This document shows, one piece after another, positions 24,140-36,330 of a stretch of 64,000 bases of DNA. The translations under genes and the position numbers were made by a program. The stretch is from assembly GCF_000346465.2 (NCBI RefSeq), contig NC_034009.1, forward strand, positions 42,479,897-42,543,896. The letters run 5' to 3'. The notes beneath the pieces were generated by a model. The model ran no database searches. It was given only the letters and a program-made list of their open reading frames with translations, and was not told the DNA's origin. This DNA is from Prunus persica. Lineage: Eukaryota; Streptophyta; Magnoliopsida; Rosales; Rosaceae. Position 1 is the stretch's first letter, and the number at the start of each line of letters is the position of its first letter.

Positions 24140-24940
24140 GGTCAATGAACTTCTAGTTCATGACATCATAATCTTCAACTATAATAGTTGTGTAATATTG
24201 GGGCCTCAAGAACTTTTAGTTCATAACATCATAAACTTCCTACCCACAAAAGAAAGTAGGAAGTTTCTCCAATAGACGCCTCTGGCTATCAATATTGGGG
24301 CGGTAATACAAAACATTACCATTGTAAAACGAAATTAATTAATAACCTAACATAAATAAAATAAAATATAATAAAATAAGTAAAGTGGTATAAACAAGGA
24401 ATAAAATAAATCAATTAAAGATTATGAAATTCCAAGATAATCCAATATTAATGTAGATTCAATATGTAGATAAAACTACAAGTTTAAGAATTGGATTTCC
24501 AACCAATTCAGGTTCATATAGGCACAAATAAGTAATGAACTTCAAGTTCATATATAGTATTAAGATCCATGAAAAACTATGAACTTCAGGTTCATATCAA
24601 TATATATTTGAAACTTCAGGTACGAATACGTAGATCTAAATAAATTGAATTAATAGTTGTGCTTTGAACTTCATACTCAAATCGATGTATATGCACTCGA
24701 AACTTCTGGTTCAAGTTCTTGACATATGTAGGCCTCATGGAATTCTGATTTTGATTAATACAAAATCGAGGAGTTTTATGTCCTTATGTGCTCTTTAAAT
24801 TCGCAGAACTTCATGCCTTCAATTATTTGGAATCAAAGAACTTCAGGTTCTGATTCAATCAAAAGAACTCTAGGTCCTAATCTAGTTATATGATGAGGAT
24901 CGAGGAACTTCGGGCCCTGATATTTTGTATAATACAAACT
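24140..24940. repeat. dispersed GAACTTCAGGTTC phrase repeats
   Basis: The phrase GAACTTCAGGTTCATAT and near variants (GAACTTCTAGTTCATG, GAACTTTTAGTTCATA, GAACTTCAAGTTCATA, GAACTTCAGGTTCTGAT, GGAACTTCGGGCCCTGAT) occur about ten times at uneven spacing in the LTR element interior. The phrase is partly palindromic (GAACTT...AAGTTC in some copies). Confidence 0.7.
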
Positions 24941-25187
24941 CATCATAACAAGCTGTAATTAATTAAGATAATGCTTAAAATTAAATAAACAAACAAGTTA
25001 AAAAAAATATGGTATCATATTCAAGTGTAATAAGAATAAGAAACTTTTTTTTCTTCTTAAATGAGCATGATGAAGTCTGATGGTAAGTACAAAGAAAATC
25101 TATACCATGTGATGACTCTAGCTCATATAAGAAAATGGGAAAATTAGAGAAAGAAAACATACCAAGAGCAATGTCGTGCTGATAACG

Positions 25188-25446
25188 TGTTATAAAACTA
25201 GGGGGAGAAAATGTAGAGAGAAGTGATATGCTAAAGATAAAGTTTCACCATGTTTATTCTCTCTTAATCTTTGATAGGACCACCTATTTATAGGCTTACA
25301 AGATAGAAGATTGAATACAATCATTTACAATATACCTATAGGTTACAAGTACTAATTACAAATACTTAATGCATAGGTTACATAAAATCCAACGGTGGAA
25401 TATTAAGAGGTATGGTGGTCATCCACCAACTCATGCATTTACAACA
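25188..25446 (-). repeat. LTR of the copia-derived element (5' LTR in element sense)
   Basis: 259 bp, partner of the LTR at 22106. Confidence 0.92.
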
Positions 25447-26732
25447 AAATTTTTTTTTTTCCTTGATGAAATAAACGAATACATTTATGAAGTTTAAAAC
25501 ATTTTATCTCCATCTCACATAAAAAATATATTGTTTTGAAGCTCTTAAAATGTCATCATCTCATGTGCTCACCCGCCAACTCTGTTTTTTTTCCTTCTAA
25601 AAAAAATTAGGTTTAGATCGAATATACTAGTTGAACCTGTATAATTTATGATTTAAATTTTAATTGTACCATGTTCAACCAAACTGAACTGGGTATTCAT
25701 CTTCTCTCTCATTCTTGTCTTCTCTTCCTCGACTCTATTGCAACCGCCACATCTCATTTTTTTTGTTGAAAGTCAACTGAATTGCACTGATTTATCGATA
25801 AACCAACTATAGTTGATTAAAGACATTGTCGAATCATCGTTTGTTCGCAAAAATGAGCACACTGACGAAGGTAGTTTGGTGGTTGGTGTCACCTTATCAG
25901 CTTCATTTTGGGCATAAACAAAAGATTACCACCAAAACATCAATAGCAACATTCTCCTTTCCTCTTTGACATACTTTAAAACTTTATTTTTTGCCCGAAA
26001 AACTAGAATAAAATAAATGGTATATATATATATATATTGGGTAGGATATATTAATTTATTTACAAAAATAAAATGGAAAAGACGAATAGTTTCGACTTGT
26101 GTCAGTATGGTATTGCTTATTTGGGGTGATAAGTGATTTTTTTAAAATTTTAGGAAGCCAAGCCGGTTTGGTAAACAATGAGAAAATAACTTATTGTTAA
26201 AAATTGATGTGAGAGAAAGCTATAAGAGAAAGTAACTAATGAGCTGTTTTCATTTTTTGATTATTCAGGAATCAATTTTGAAGAGGCTTTGGGTTTAATG
26301 ATTATGCGACAATCATTTCTGATTATACGGAAATCAGTACCAACAACACTTTTAACAAAAAAATTTACCAAACACGAAACAGCTTTATCTCACAACTGAT
26401 TTCTCTCGCAACAAATCTGACATCGATTATTTTTACAGCAGCCAAACTAACATAATCATTGCCGCGACATAGATAAAAGAATAAATAAATAAATAAGAAA
26501 TGATAAAATAAGCATAGTATACTGTATAGGAGGGAACTGAATTGTACTATGCATGTTTGGCGATGGAAGCAAAGCTGCCAAATCCGCCATTTTCACCAAC
26601 CCTTCTTCTTCCCATTCGCATTCCAATCCCTCGAACTCTCCAACCCCACAATCCAAACACACTCTGACGAAGACGACGAAAGCCACAGCCCACAAAACCC
26701 AAAACCTATTCAATCCCATTCCCACGCATAAA
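25447..26732. other. intergenic, upstream of the BTL3-like gene
   Basis: AT-rich. The stretch 26110-26450 has GGTTTGGTAAAC near one end and TTTACCAAACACG further right, which hints at a decayed MITE. Bases 26553-26732 are open in frame with the following gene and Ser/Pro-rich; I treat them as leader. Confidence 0.4.
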
Positions 26733-29328
26733 ATGGACGACCCAAATTCGAGCCTTTTCATCATCGGCGGCTTGTTTTTGGAACCCACTGTTTCCAATTC
26801 TCTGCTCAATTCCGTAGTGTCGTTCCGGAAGTCTTCTTCGGCTGTCGTTTCCGGGTCTGGTTCGTCGTATGGGTTTAGGCTGAGAGCGGTGGCTGGAGGT
26901 GGTTTCTTGTCGGTGAGCTTGAAAAGCGATGGGGTTGTACGGGACTCCAAAGGGTGTTTGGTGCAGAACGGAGATGAGGGTTCGGAGGAGGCGGTGGTTG
27001 AAGAGACGAGGACAGAGAAAGTTGGGATTAGGGGAGGTAGAGCTATGAACACCACCAAGCATTTGTGGGCTGGTGCTATAGCCGCCATGGTTTCCAGGTC
27101 TGCTTTTTGCTTTTTATAATTCATAATTTTGTTCAAACTATTCTGGGTAATTGGTATATATTGCATTTGACAGTTTAGAAGAATAGTTTGAAGGAATTTG
27201 ATTTCTCATTGACTTAATTTCAGTTGATTGTATTAATTTGTCGATTTCAGTAAGTTACGGGAGTGTTATGGATAGGAAATCGGAATTTCATGTTTCGTGA
27301 ACTGGATGACACACAGAAATTGAGAACCGGAAAATTGGAGTTTTATGTTTCATTTACAATCTGCATTTAGAGATTATAGTATTAGACTTTGGAGTTGCTC
27401 TGTGATTGTTACCATTTAGCACTTCATTTGTGGCTGATTGAATGTTGTTGTGTCAGAACTTTTGTTGCACCTCTTGAGAGACTAAAGCTGGAATATATAG
27501 TTCGTGGAGAACAGAGGCATCTATTTGAGCTGGTTAAGTCAATTGCGGTTTCTCAGGGCTTGAGGGGCTTTTGGAAGGGGAACTTAGTCAATATTCTTCG
27601 TACAGCTCCATTTAAAGCAATCAATTTCTATGCTTATGATACTTACAGAAAACAATTGCTCCGCTTCTCCGGAAATAAGGAGACTACAAATTTTGAGAGG
27701 TTTGTTGCCGGTGCTGCAGCTGGAATTACTGCTACCATACTCTGCTTACCTCTTGACACGGTAAGTGACCGTTTAGGATTTTGCTGTTTGATCAATTACT
27801 AGCTGAAATTGGGTTATGCTAAGTGGTTGAAATAGAAATTCAAGAATCTGTTTGCGAGGATTTGAAAAGGTAGTGACACAGCTAAACCTACATGATTTAA
27901 CTCGCTTTCCCTTCCATAATCTAGGCCAATAGAAAGTATGCATGTAATTGCAAGTGTTCAACAAGGGTATGCCTTTTCACTTGGGAACTCGTTTTGGCAG
28001 AGATATAGATTATAAGATAGTCTGAAATAACTTATGCTGAAGGTTGTATTTTACGCCCACTCTAAACGACTTATCCCACTGTGATATTTTCTGTGGTCAA
28101 AGCATAATTTGTTTGGAATCTTGGGTATGGTGCATAGATAAATGTCTCCTTTCGTTTATTGAAAGTGAAGTCTTCCTTTTGATGCTTTAGTTTCCTTTTC
28201 TTCTTTTTTTCATTTTAAGATAGAAATTATGGTTTACCTTTATAATGGAAGAAATACAAAAATGTCCTACCTGTAAGCCGAGCACTTCGTGCTTTTTGTT
28301 GGTATTGACTATTAAGTTTGCATTCTTGGAATTTAGTCCACGCTGAAGCAGATCTAACTTTGGTTATGCCTAATGAAAGAAAGAAAAACAAAGTTTATGA
28401 TATTATTAATTGTACCCTGCTATTACATAGATATACTAACCATGCAATTAGTTATATATGCTAAGTTAGATGTTGTGTGCTTCAGATTCGGACTAAGTTG
28501 GTGGCTCCTGGTGGGGAAGTCTTGGGTGGTGTAATTGGTGCTTTCCACCACATGATCCAAACTGAAGGGTTCTTTTCACTTTATAAGGGCTTGGTACCCT
28601 CTATCGCAAGCATGGCACCTTCAGGTGCAGTTTTCTATGGTGTCTATGATATATTAAAATCAGCTTATCTGCATTCGCCAGATGGAAGGAAAAGAATCCA
28701 AAAGATGAGCCAACAAGGGCTCGGCCTGAATGCTTTCGACCAACTGGAGCTGGGACCCGTTAGGACATTACTTTATGGAGCTATTGCTGGTGCTTGTGCA
28801 GAAGCTGCCACATATCCGTTTGAAGTGGTGAGGAGACAGCTGCAATTGCAAGTCCAGGCAACTAAAATGAGTGCCTTGGCAACTTGTATGAAAATAGTGG
28901 AACATGGAGGTGTCCCAGCCCTTTATGCAGGACTTGTTCCCAGCTTGTTACAGGCATGTTATTACATGGATCCCTATTTACCTTAGCTACTTTGTTGTGT
29001 TTTACAAAAGTTAATATGGTGATACAGTTGTCATATTCTTTTTTTATATTTCTTTGGTTCAATGGCTTTGAAGTTTTGATGTATATGGATCCCTAGGTTA
29101 TAAGTTCTGAATGCATCTCTTTCTATAGGTATATACTTGGCATCCTCGTGCTATGTCCCATACCCCTCTGCTATACATGTGAAGATTGTTGCATTCCCTT
29201 CAAATTGTAAGCATTGAGGTTATGTCTGTTTTCTTATCTCTGGTGTTTTGCATACTCAGGTACTTCCCTCAGCTGCAATAAGTTACTTCGTTTATGAGTT
29301 CATGAAGATTGTTCTCAAGGTAGAATGA
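26733..29328 (+). CDS. BTL3: mitochondrial-carrier-family adenine nucleotide transporter, BTL3-like
   Basis: Six-span SLC25-type carrier, predicted to exchange adenine nucleotides across an organelle inner membrane. Exons 26733-27097, 27457-27760, 28486-28953 and 29260-29328 encode 401 residues. A variable N-terminal ~105 residues precede three carrier repeats, each with the PX(D/E)XX(K/R) signature: PLERLK, PLDTIR and PFEVVR. The RTAPFKAINFYAYDTYR and PSGAVFYGVYD segments match plant BT1-like proteins. The third intron (28954-29259) begins GC rather than GT; the join SLLQ/VLPSAAISYFVYEFMK is exactly what carriers need, so I accept it. The start MDDPNSSLF is chosen for its good match to a natural N-terminus; an in-frame ATG at 26553 would add 60 low-complexity residues. 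Localisation by BTL3 analogy is mitochondrial but not shown here. Confidence 0.88.
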
Positions 29329-30977
29329 AGAAATGAAATGGGAACCACCAAAGGAATATGATTGAAGATTTTACAGTATACTTAGAGAGGAGCACCGGCT
29401 ATAAATTCAGAATTGTAGGATTATAGTGACTTTAGCAGTTACCATTCATGTTCCCAAAAGATTCTGGTATTGCAAAAGGAAAAAAATAGTCCACATCCTA
29501 GCCTTCTCTGAATTCATACTAACTCATTTGCGAGCCTAACCGTTTTGTTCACTGCCAAATTTTGATTTCCATTCTCAAGAAACATATTCAGGTCAGGAAA
29601 CAGCAATTATTTGGTGCTACTTCAAACATGTTTGCTATCGCATTCTCACATTGGGACAATGCATGCTTAATTGAAGCAAATTCATACAAACACCATCCAT
29701 TTTTGTCGGTGCTGATTGTGCCTACTCGGAGGAGAAAGTGGTCTGCTGCTTGCTGCCCTCATTTACTTGCTGCAACAATTAGGTTGTCATTATTTTCTGT
29801 TTCTATTCCCTTGAGGCTTTATTTTTATGAAAGCACCACTGTAGTTAGCACTGAGGAATTGCAAAAGAAATTGTGGTGCTGCCATAGTGCTTTTGGGCAT
29901 AAAAGTGAGCTTTGAGCTGCAGTAAGTATATTAGTCATTCATCACATTCTAAATGCTGCAGGTGTATGCTTATGGACCTTTTTATTTTTCGAAGTAATTT
30001 ACTAGTAATGTAATATTCAATTGCTCCTATGTCATGGAGATTAATATACTATATCTTCTGATGTCCTCATCTCCGTTTTAAATAGGACCAAATGTTTGAG
30101 CAAGGAGCTTCCGTGCTTTTTTAGATATTCATTACTTCAATTCATACGTCATGAGTTATGGGTTCAAACACTACAAGCCGGAAGATATAAATGTAAAGCT
30201 ACCAAACCGAACAGCTATTATGCGACTTTAGATGAGATAGGATGGAGTGGATATTCTCACCAACTAAAGTTTAGTTATTGAGGTAGTAGAGTGTTAAGTT
30301 AATTTAACTTGTTAGCCGGATTTGGACTATTTTGCTTGGGACAGTCGCTTACACATGTACATGATTTGGGACAGTCACTTACACATGTACATGAATGAAT
30401 ACTAGTTGTCGATACATAGGGGCAATGGTTGAGAGTCACCCATAAGCACACGATTATTAGATGTCGATACAGGCAGCCTGATTGTGATACAGAGGCCAAT
30501 GGTTGAAAGTCACCCACACATACATGGCCAACTGTCCCAAATGGGAGTCGACTAGAGGCACTGCTCCTTATTAGCCATATCCAGCACCACATGAAGCAGA
30601 GCAACTCTACAAGATGTAACTTTTTTTGGTCAGACCATGAATGAAACTGCACAGTCTGATTATCCAATACAAGACTGAAAATAAGTTTACAAAATAAATA
30701 CTCCACCCAACAAGAAAAGCCTCTCCTTACCCACACACACACACACAAAAAAAAGAAAAAAAGAAATCACTAAACTGCAAATAGAAAAAATAAATAAATA
30801 AAAATTATCACGTCATCATTCCAAACGACCTAAACTGTCATACTCGTTAGCGTTTCTCTCACTCGTCATTTCGATAATCGCAAAGCCCTTACGCACACTC
30901 CTCCCATCTGCTTCGAATATTCTTCGTATTCTTCACAAAAAACGCCATTCCTGCAAACCCCGAATCTGTTCCCCACC
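29329..30977. other. intergenic with short tandem repeats
   Basis: First ~300 bases are probably 3' UTR of the carrier gene. At 30336-30395 GGGACAGTC(G/A)CTTACACATG occurs twice in tandem, and at 30410-30520 a ~75-bp unit with CAATGGTTGA(G/A)AGTCACCCA occurs twice. The last ~100 bases are promoter and leader of the next gene. No gene recognised. Confidence 0.5.
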
Positions 30978-33900
30978 ATGTCGCCGCCCGGCGACCTCTG
31001 CACATGTTTCGCCGGCGAAAATGGCGGTCCTTACGGTGACCACCACGAATCCGCCGATCCGAATTGTACGCATTGCAAGAAATCCGATCCGTCGCCGTCG
31101 TCGTTTTACTATTCTTCTTCGCTCGGATACGTTTCGGTGCCATTGAGCGACTCGGAAAAGCTACGGCGGGTCGTAACTGCCTCAATCAAGGGCTTCACCA
31201 TCGGAGCCGGTCTCAAAGGCGGGCTCGCCATTTTCTCCATCTTAGCTCGATTGAGACGACGAAAGCTCTTAGCCTCTCTCAGGTGAAGAACTCACCGAGC
31301 AACGAATTTTCAATAATTCAAATTTATGGTAATTTAAGTAATGATTATTTTTATTATTCAGGAAGGAGGGTGTGATTACAAATAATGAAGCTATTGTTAC
31401 TGCTTTGAAAGAGACATTGAGATATGGTCTATTTCTTGGAACTTTTGCTGGTACATTTGTTTCAGTGGATGAGATTATAGGTTCTTTGGCTGGTCACCGT
31501 AGGCAAGTTCCCTGTTCTTCCATGATTCAATTTCTCATTTTCTGCTTAAACTAAATTTCTGTTTGCTCTGACTTAATTGATGGGTTTGGTTGTTGCTTGT
31601 TACTCTAGTTCAGGACAGCCAAATGGAGGGCTTTGTTAGCAGGGGCTATAGCTGGGCCATCGATGCTTCTCACTGGCCTGAACACGCAGCATACGAGCTT
31701 GGCCATATACATACTTATGCGTGCTGCTGTGTTGGCGTCGCGGTGTGGGATTAAAAGCAAACGGTTCGGGGGCATTTGTAAACCTCTCACTTGGGCTCAT
31801 GGTGACATTTTTCTTATGTGTCTCTCCTCTTCGCAAATTCTGTATGTACCCTTTACTGCAAAATGTTCCTTTTTAGTGCAAAGTATTGCTAACGATGGCA
31901 TGAGTGCAAAATATTCTCTTATGGTGCAATGATGGAAATGCACTGCCATATGTGGAAATCGATAAAACTTCCATGACCTTTGGATCTGTTTATGAATTCA
32001 TCTTGTTGATCGTCAAAGCAGATTTTACTACTAAGTCACAATGTGTAATGAAAACTCTTAAAAAGTTTGTTGCTTTTGAAGTTACAATTTCTACAACCCT
32101 AATTATGATCCTCTGGTGACTGCTAACCAAACCTACCTAAAAGTTAGTGGATATTGTTGCTGATGCAATTCAAAGTTTATGTTTTTGGCTTTTGGATGGT
32201 GTCGCATTCATATGCATCAAACTTAGAAATGTATGTTCAGTGTTTTATAGATTACTGAAGTTGTCAAGATTTTCTGCTTACCATTAACTTTTAGGGTCTT
32301 TTGATACCCATTACTTTTCCTAGACTGTACTAAGACTAAAAGGAGGAAACAATTCGTTTCTCAGGTCTGCTTACATATTGAAGCAGGAAAGTTTACCTCC
32401 ATCATACAAATCTTTTCTCAATAAACATGGTGGAAAGGATACAGTAATATTGCAAGGTGTAAAAGAGATTGCAAGTGGCATACCTTTTACTAATTTGGAA
32501 GCAATAGAAAAATATTACAAATCCATTGGAACAAATATTAAACTAGATCCAGCCATGGAAGTTCCCTGCTCGGTATGCATTCTTCAATTATCATTCTACC
32601 TTTTTCCTACCATGTGAAAATAATTTGCATTTGTTTGTCACTTTTATCAAAATTGTTTAAACTTCATTAACTTCAATCTTGTTATTTGAAGTCTTAAGCT
32701 TTCACAATTCATGCAGATTGTACATGGAGATCAGTCATGTAGTGCGCATATTATTTCTTTCCTAGTTCAAGCCTATAAGAGAGCATTACCAGTTTATCTT
32801 CCAGTGTATCTGATTCCCGCCCTTATAGTTCATCGCCAAGATCTCCTGAAAAGGTAATTCATATAATTTCCTTTTGATCATCTTTTTTCCTATACTGATG
32901 ATGCTTTATGGAGATGTGGTCAAGTGCTATCATCTTCTAGTATAAATTTCCTGGAAAAAGAAGTTGAGAACTGAGGGGTGTTGAGATTTTGATATTGTGG
33001 CTTTAGGTGTACCATAAGTCCTTTTGGTGGATAATCTTAAATACCTTTAAGCAGTCCATGCATTAGTAATTTAGGAGCTTTCTTATTGTTAAAATAAATT
33101 TATACTACTGGATAGCTTTTTGGTTTAGCAATTATTTGATGGGAATGGGAATTTGATTCACTAATCAATTTGTGGCATGATTGACGATTTTAAATTGGAG
33201 CAATAGAAACATTTTGATTTACAGTTGTTTATTCCCTTCTTTTTTTCGTTGAAGAACCCTCCTGAGTTCTTGTTTCTTGATTTTCCCTGATGTCTTGTTA
33301 GAAGTTGTTTATAAACCATTACCCATTCTTTCTTATCATATTCATTTGATACATACCTATATGCATATTGCAATCATATAGTCGTGCCATGTTTGAACTT
33401 CTTTTTGCAATATACATATTTGATATTTGTATTTGTGTTAATGTAATCTTGGCTTTTGTCTGTTTTGCTCCCTATGTTTGCTGTTTATATGCAGGCATTA
33501 CTCTATACTACTAAAGGGCCTTCTTGGTACTGCAAGATCAAGCTTGTTTCTATCCGTATATTGCTCATCTGCCTGGTTAGCAGCTATTTTCTTCTATCTC
33601 ACATTCTAATGGTACCATTTACGTGAACCCTGCTGCTAGGAAAGTTGCCCACTTTATTGAATATGCATAGATGAGAACCTGGGAAGCGTCCAGAATCAGT
33701 TTTTAAAACTTAGGTCTTTCCTCATACCTCTGTGATAAGTTTTCAATATATCATTCTTCAGAAAAATTATTTTCATGGGGCATGAAGTCCCAGATGTAGG
33801 GACTGATGAAACTTGAACTGAAACATAGTGCAATGTATATATATTTTTTTGGCAAAGCATAGGAAACCAGTGGATATAGAATACTCAAGGAACTCAAGAC

Positions 33901-34905
33901 CAGATGAAACACTTTGGACCCCCAAGAACTAGGTTACTAGACTAATAAACTCTGTTGTGCTTGTTTCCTTTATCCTTCTCTGGGTTAATAGTTGCCTGGA
34001 CCATCATCAGCAGGACGAATTTTAGAAAATCTGATATTTCAAGGGATAAATAAGTTGCTGTAATCTAGTGATGTTGGACAATATCTGATATGGAATCAGC
34101 TAGTCAAGTGGTCAGGCCCATGGTTTGCTCCCACGTTGTCAGGGATTCACTTCCTCAAGGTATCTAGCTATTTGCTAGAGTTTCTTGCCTTACAAAGATA
34201 GTAGGGTTCAGCGGGGGCCCCAGTTTCGAATCCAGGGTGAAGCGGGTTTGGGTGATTTCTGGGTTTTTTATAAAAATGAAAAAAGAAAAGTTAAACTAGC
34301 ATATTCACCACTATATGTCAGGTAAATAATTATATGAACTTGCATATTCAAAATGGTAAATCATTGTATTTCCACCTTGTTACTTCTGATCACTTCAAAT
34401 TTTGTTGAGAAAGTGGATTTTTCATTAGTTAAAAAGCCATCTCTTATTGTTCTTCAGGGCATGGACATGCTTTCTATTTAGGATTTTCAGGAGATGTAAT
34501 ATTCCAATGGTAGCAATGGGGACGGTATGAACATTCTTCAACTCTTTTAATTTGGTAGCAAGATGAATTTTATATCTTTGCTTAATCAATTGCATTGTTC
34601 GGCAGTTCCCAACTGGCTTGGCCTTGGCTATTGAGAAGAAAAGCAGGCGAACTGAGATTTCCCTCTACTGTCTTGCTCGGGCCATCGAGAGCTTTTTCAC
34701 GTGCATGGCTGATACCGGATACTTGCCACCATCAACAAAAATGAAGAGAGCTGATGTTGTAATCTTCAGCTTATCCACGGCAATCATAATGCATTGCTAT
34801 GCACAGGAGAGGGAAGTGTTCCGATCCAAATACTTGAATGTCCTTGATTGGGTTTTTGGCGTCCCACCTCCTTCTTGTGAAACCCCTCGCTGCAAAAAGA
34901 GTTAG
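30978..34905 (+). CDS. TMEM135-like multi-pass membrane protein
   Basis: Plant homolog of TMEM135, which in animals acts on peroxisomes and mitochondria; the plant role is not established. Exons 30978-31282, 31362-31502, 31614-31841, 32365-32572, 32717-32853, 33495-33575, 34458-34524 and 34606-34905 encode 488 residues. A Cys-rich N-terminus (C8, C10, C30, C33) precedes Gly-rich hydrophobic segments such as GFTIGAGLKGGLAIF, YGLFLGTFAGTFV and AGAIAGPSMLLTG. These resemble Tim17/PMP24-type glycine-rich helices, a known trait of this family. A second set of hydrophobic segments lies in the C-terminal half, after residue ~300. Intron 2 (31503-31613) reads AG/GCAAGT at its donor, a strong GC-AG site; no GT donor gives the required frame. 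The start is the first ATG. Confidence 0.85.
34090..34290 (+). mobile_element. SINE-like repeat in a TMEM135-like intron
   Basis: Contains TAGTCAAGTGGTCAGGC (A-box-like), then GGGGCCCCAGTTTCGAATCC (B-box-like) and a T/A-rich tail. The boxes are farther apart than usual, so this may be two fused repeats. Low certainty. Confidence 0.35.
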
Positions 34906-35276
34906 GAAGAAGTATCTGCCAATTTTCAGTTTGAAGGGAGATTTTCTTTTGTACTTCCTCTAAACCAAATGGAGGGGAAATTTGTACCATAGTTCAAACA
35001 TTCTATTACTGTCCTTCAATAACTTCAATTTATAATACGCGAGTCTGTCTTCCTCAGACCTGTTAGTTCTACATGACTCTTCAATGATTTAAGACTTCAA
35101 GTTCAAGAGATAAGGCCACATTTTAAAAATTGTTTTAGACCTGCTATGATTTTCAACATATCAAAATAAAACATAATAACTAAACAAAACCATAACATTC
35201 CAATTTATAGTGACAAAATCTCTAATTTCAGTAAGTACAAGATGAGCAACGACAGTCCAGTCCACCATGATTTGAT
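34906..35276. other. convergent intergenic region
   Basis: 370 bases between facing stop codons. AT-rich, presumably both 3' UTRs. Confidence 0.4.
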
Positions 35277-35645
35277 TCACACTTCGTCTTCATGAAGTAG
35301 CATATTGGGTATTCCCTTAGAAACCGGAAACCGGCGACCAGTCTCGGGGCAAACAAGCGCACCCTCCTCGAGATGAAGCTCCAAAAGGGCATGATGGAAC
35401 TTGCGCAGAAAATCTTCAGAATCAAGCCTGGAGGGCTCAACCTCCTCAGGGAGCTCAACATAGCCCAAAGTACGAGCGGCGCCCACGAGGGCCTTCCACT
35501 CGATCTTAGGGAACATGTTCCTAAGGAAATCAGCATTGAAGTCAACCTGCTTCTCCACGACCTTCTCTATTTCAATGCGCAGAGGGAAGCCGTTGGTCAC
35601 GCCTTTGATGTTGGAAGATAGCATGTTGTGGGTTAGCAGCCTCAT
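35277..35645 (-). CDS. TRM112: TRM112, activating subunit of several methyltransferases
   Basis: Small zinc-finger-type partner that stabilises methyltransferases acting on tRNA, 18S rRNA and the release factor eRF1 in the cytosol and nucleus. Single coding exon of 122 residues. MRLLTHNMLSSNIKGVTNGFPL is the conserved family start, the central helical insert covers residues ~30-85, and the C-terminal half ends GALVCPETGRRFPVSKGIPNMLLHEDEV. The C-terminal Cys-Pro-x-T/S-G pattern is typical of plant and animal TRM112, which keep only part of the yeast zinc site. Normal length for plants (Arabidopsis SMO2 is about the same). The leader probably contains an intron (about 36176 down to 35717, CTCAG acceptor), which is common for this gene. 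Confidence 0.95.
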   Translation of the reverse strand: MRLLTHNMLSSNIKGVTNGFPLRIEIEKVVEKQVDFNADFLRNMFPKIEWKALVGAARTLGYVELPEEVEPSRLDSEDFLRKFHHALLELHLEEGALVCPETGRRFPVSKGIPNMLLHEDEV

Positions 35646-36330
35646 CTCTCTCTAACTATCTAGCCTAAACAGCAGTGATTTTTCCTTTCACTTTTGCTTG
35701 AGGACCTGAGGTCACAAGTAAATAACAACAATTAGACCTAGCAATGTGTCGTGTTTTTGCAATTAGAGTTGAGTTTTTGCTCGTTCGTGCTTTCGAAAAG
35801 TGTACGCAGTCAGACACAGCATGTAAACACACAAAAATTGGCTTAAAAAATCTTACAAGGAGGCGAAGAAAACAAATAAATAAAACATCTTTGATCAAAG
35901 CTTTCTCTCTCATGCAGTACAATAAATTGCAATCAATTGATTAAACTCTTCTATAGCTACAGACAGAGCACAGAAAAAGGGCAAAGCACATAGGACAAGA
36001 GAAAAGAGGGAAAACAAGAGAAGAAGCTGAAGCCCTAAAAATCAGACAGAAATTTGAACGATTGGAAATATAAGTTCATGCATACCCACCACAAAAACTG
36101 AACAATTCGTAAACTTAAATCATGTGCCTCTGATTTTCCAAAAAAGCAAAAAGGGAGTAAGAGTAAGCTAAGTACCTCTGATTCTCCGAAGGTGGGGACT
36201 GAAATTTGGCCGCCGGCAGCAATGTGGAGAGAGATGGAGAAAGGGAGATAGAATACAGAGAGTCGGAGGGGAAGGTGAGCGTCTATGACAGTGAAGGGGA
36301 AAAGAATTAGGGTTTTATTAGATTGAGAAA
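35646..36330 (-). promoter_or_regulatory. TRM112 leader, probable leader intron and promoter
   Basis: Minus strand: a GA-rich leader (36180-36300) is followed by GAATCAGAG/GTACTTAG, a plausible donor, and GTGACCTCAG/GTCC near 35717, a plausible acceptor. Confidence 0.5.

Larger units (their letters stand above)
22106..25446 (-). mobile_element. Ty1/copia-derived LTR element, non-autonomous
   Basis: Two 259-bp direct LTRs (22106-22364, 25188-25446) bound ~2.8 kb of mostly non-coding DNA. In minus orientation the LTR begins TGTTGTAAATG and ends TTTTATAACA. A purine tract CCAAGGGGGAG precedes the left LTR, and a primer-site-like TTATCAGCACGAC follows the right one. The only coding trace is a copia RNase H remnant near 22640-22703 (minus, YEDNVACIAQ). 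Two near-copies of a ~60-bp phrase (AACCCAGTGGGACAAAA) sit next to the purine tract. No gag, integrase or reverse transcriptase was found. The LTRs differ at three positions, so insertion is fairly recent. No clean 5-bp target duplication. Confidence 0.88.

Noticed and set aside
24140..24940. Possible CRISPR-like array from regularly worded repeats
   Set aside because: Plant nuclear DNA, repeats uneven in spacing and imperfect, located inside an LTR element.
26456..27166. Long minus-strand frame opposite the first exon of the carrier gene
   Set aside because: The plus strand encodes a conserved carrier in the same place; the minus frame has no family resemblance.
29562..29915. 117-codon frame downstream of the carrier gene
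   Set aside because: No recognised domain and probable overlap with 3' flank; not supported as a gene.
30889..31185. Arg-rich minus-strand frame
   Set aside because: Antisense of the first TMEM135-like exon, no conservation seen.
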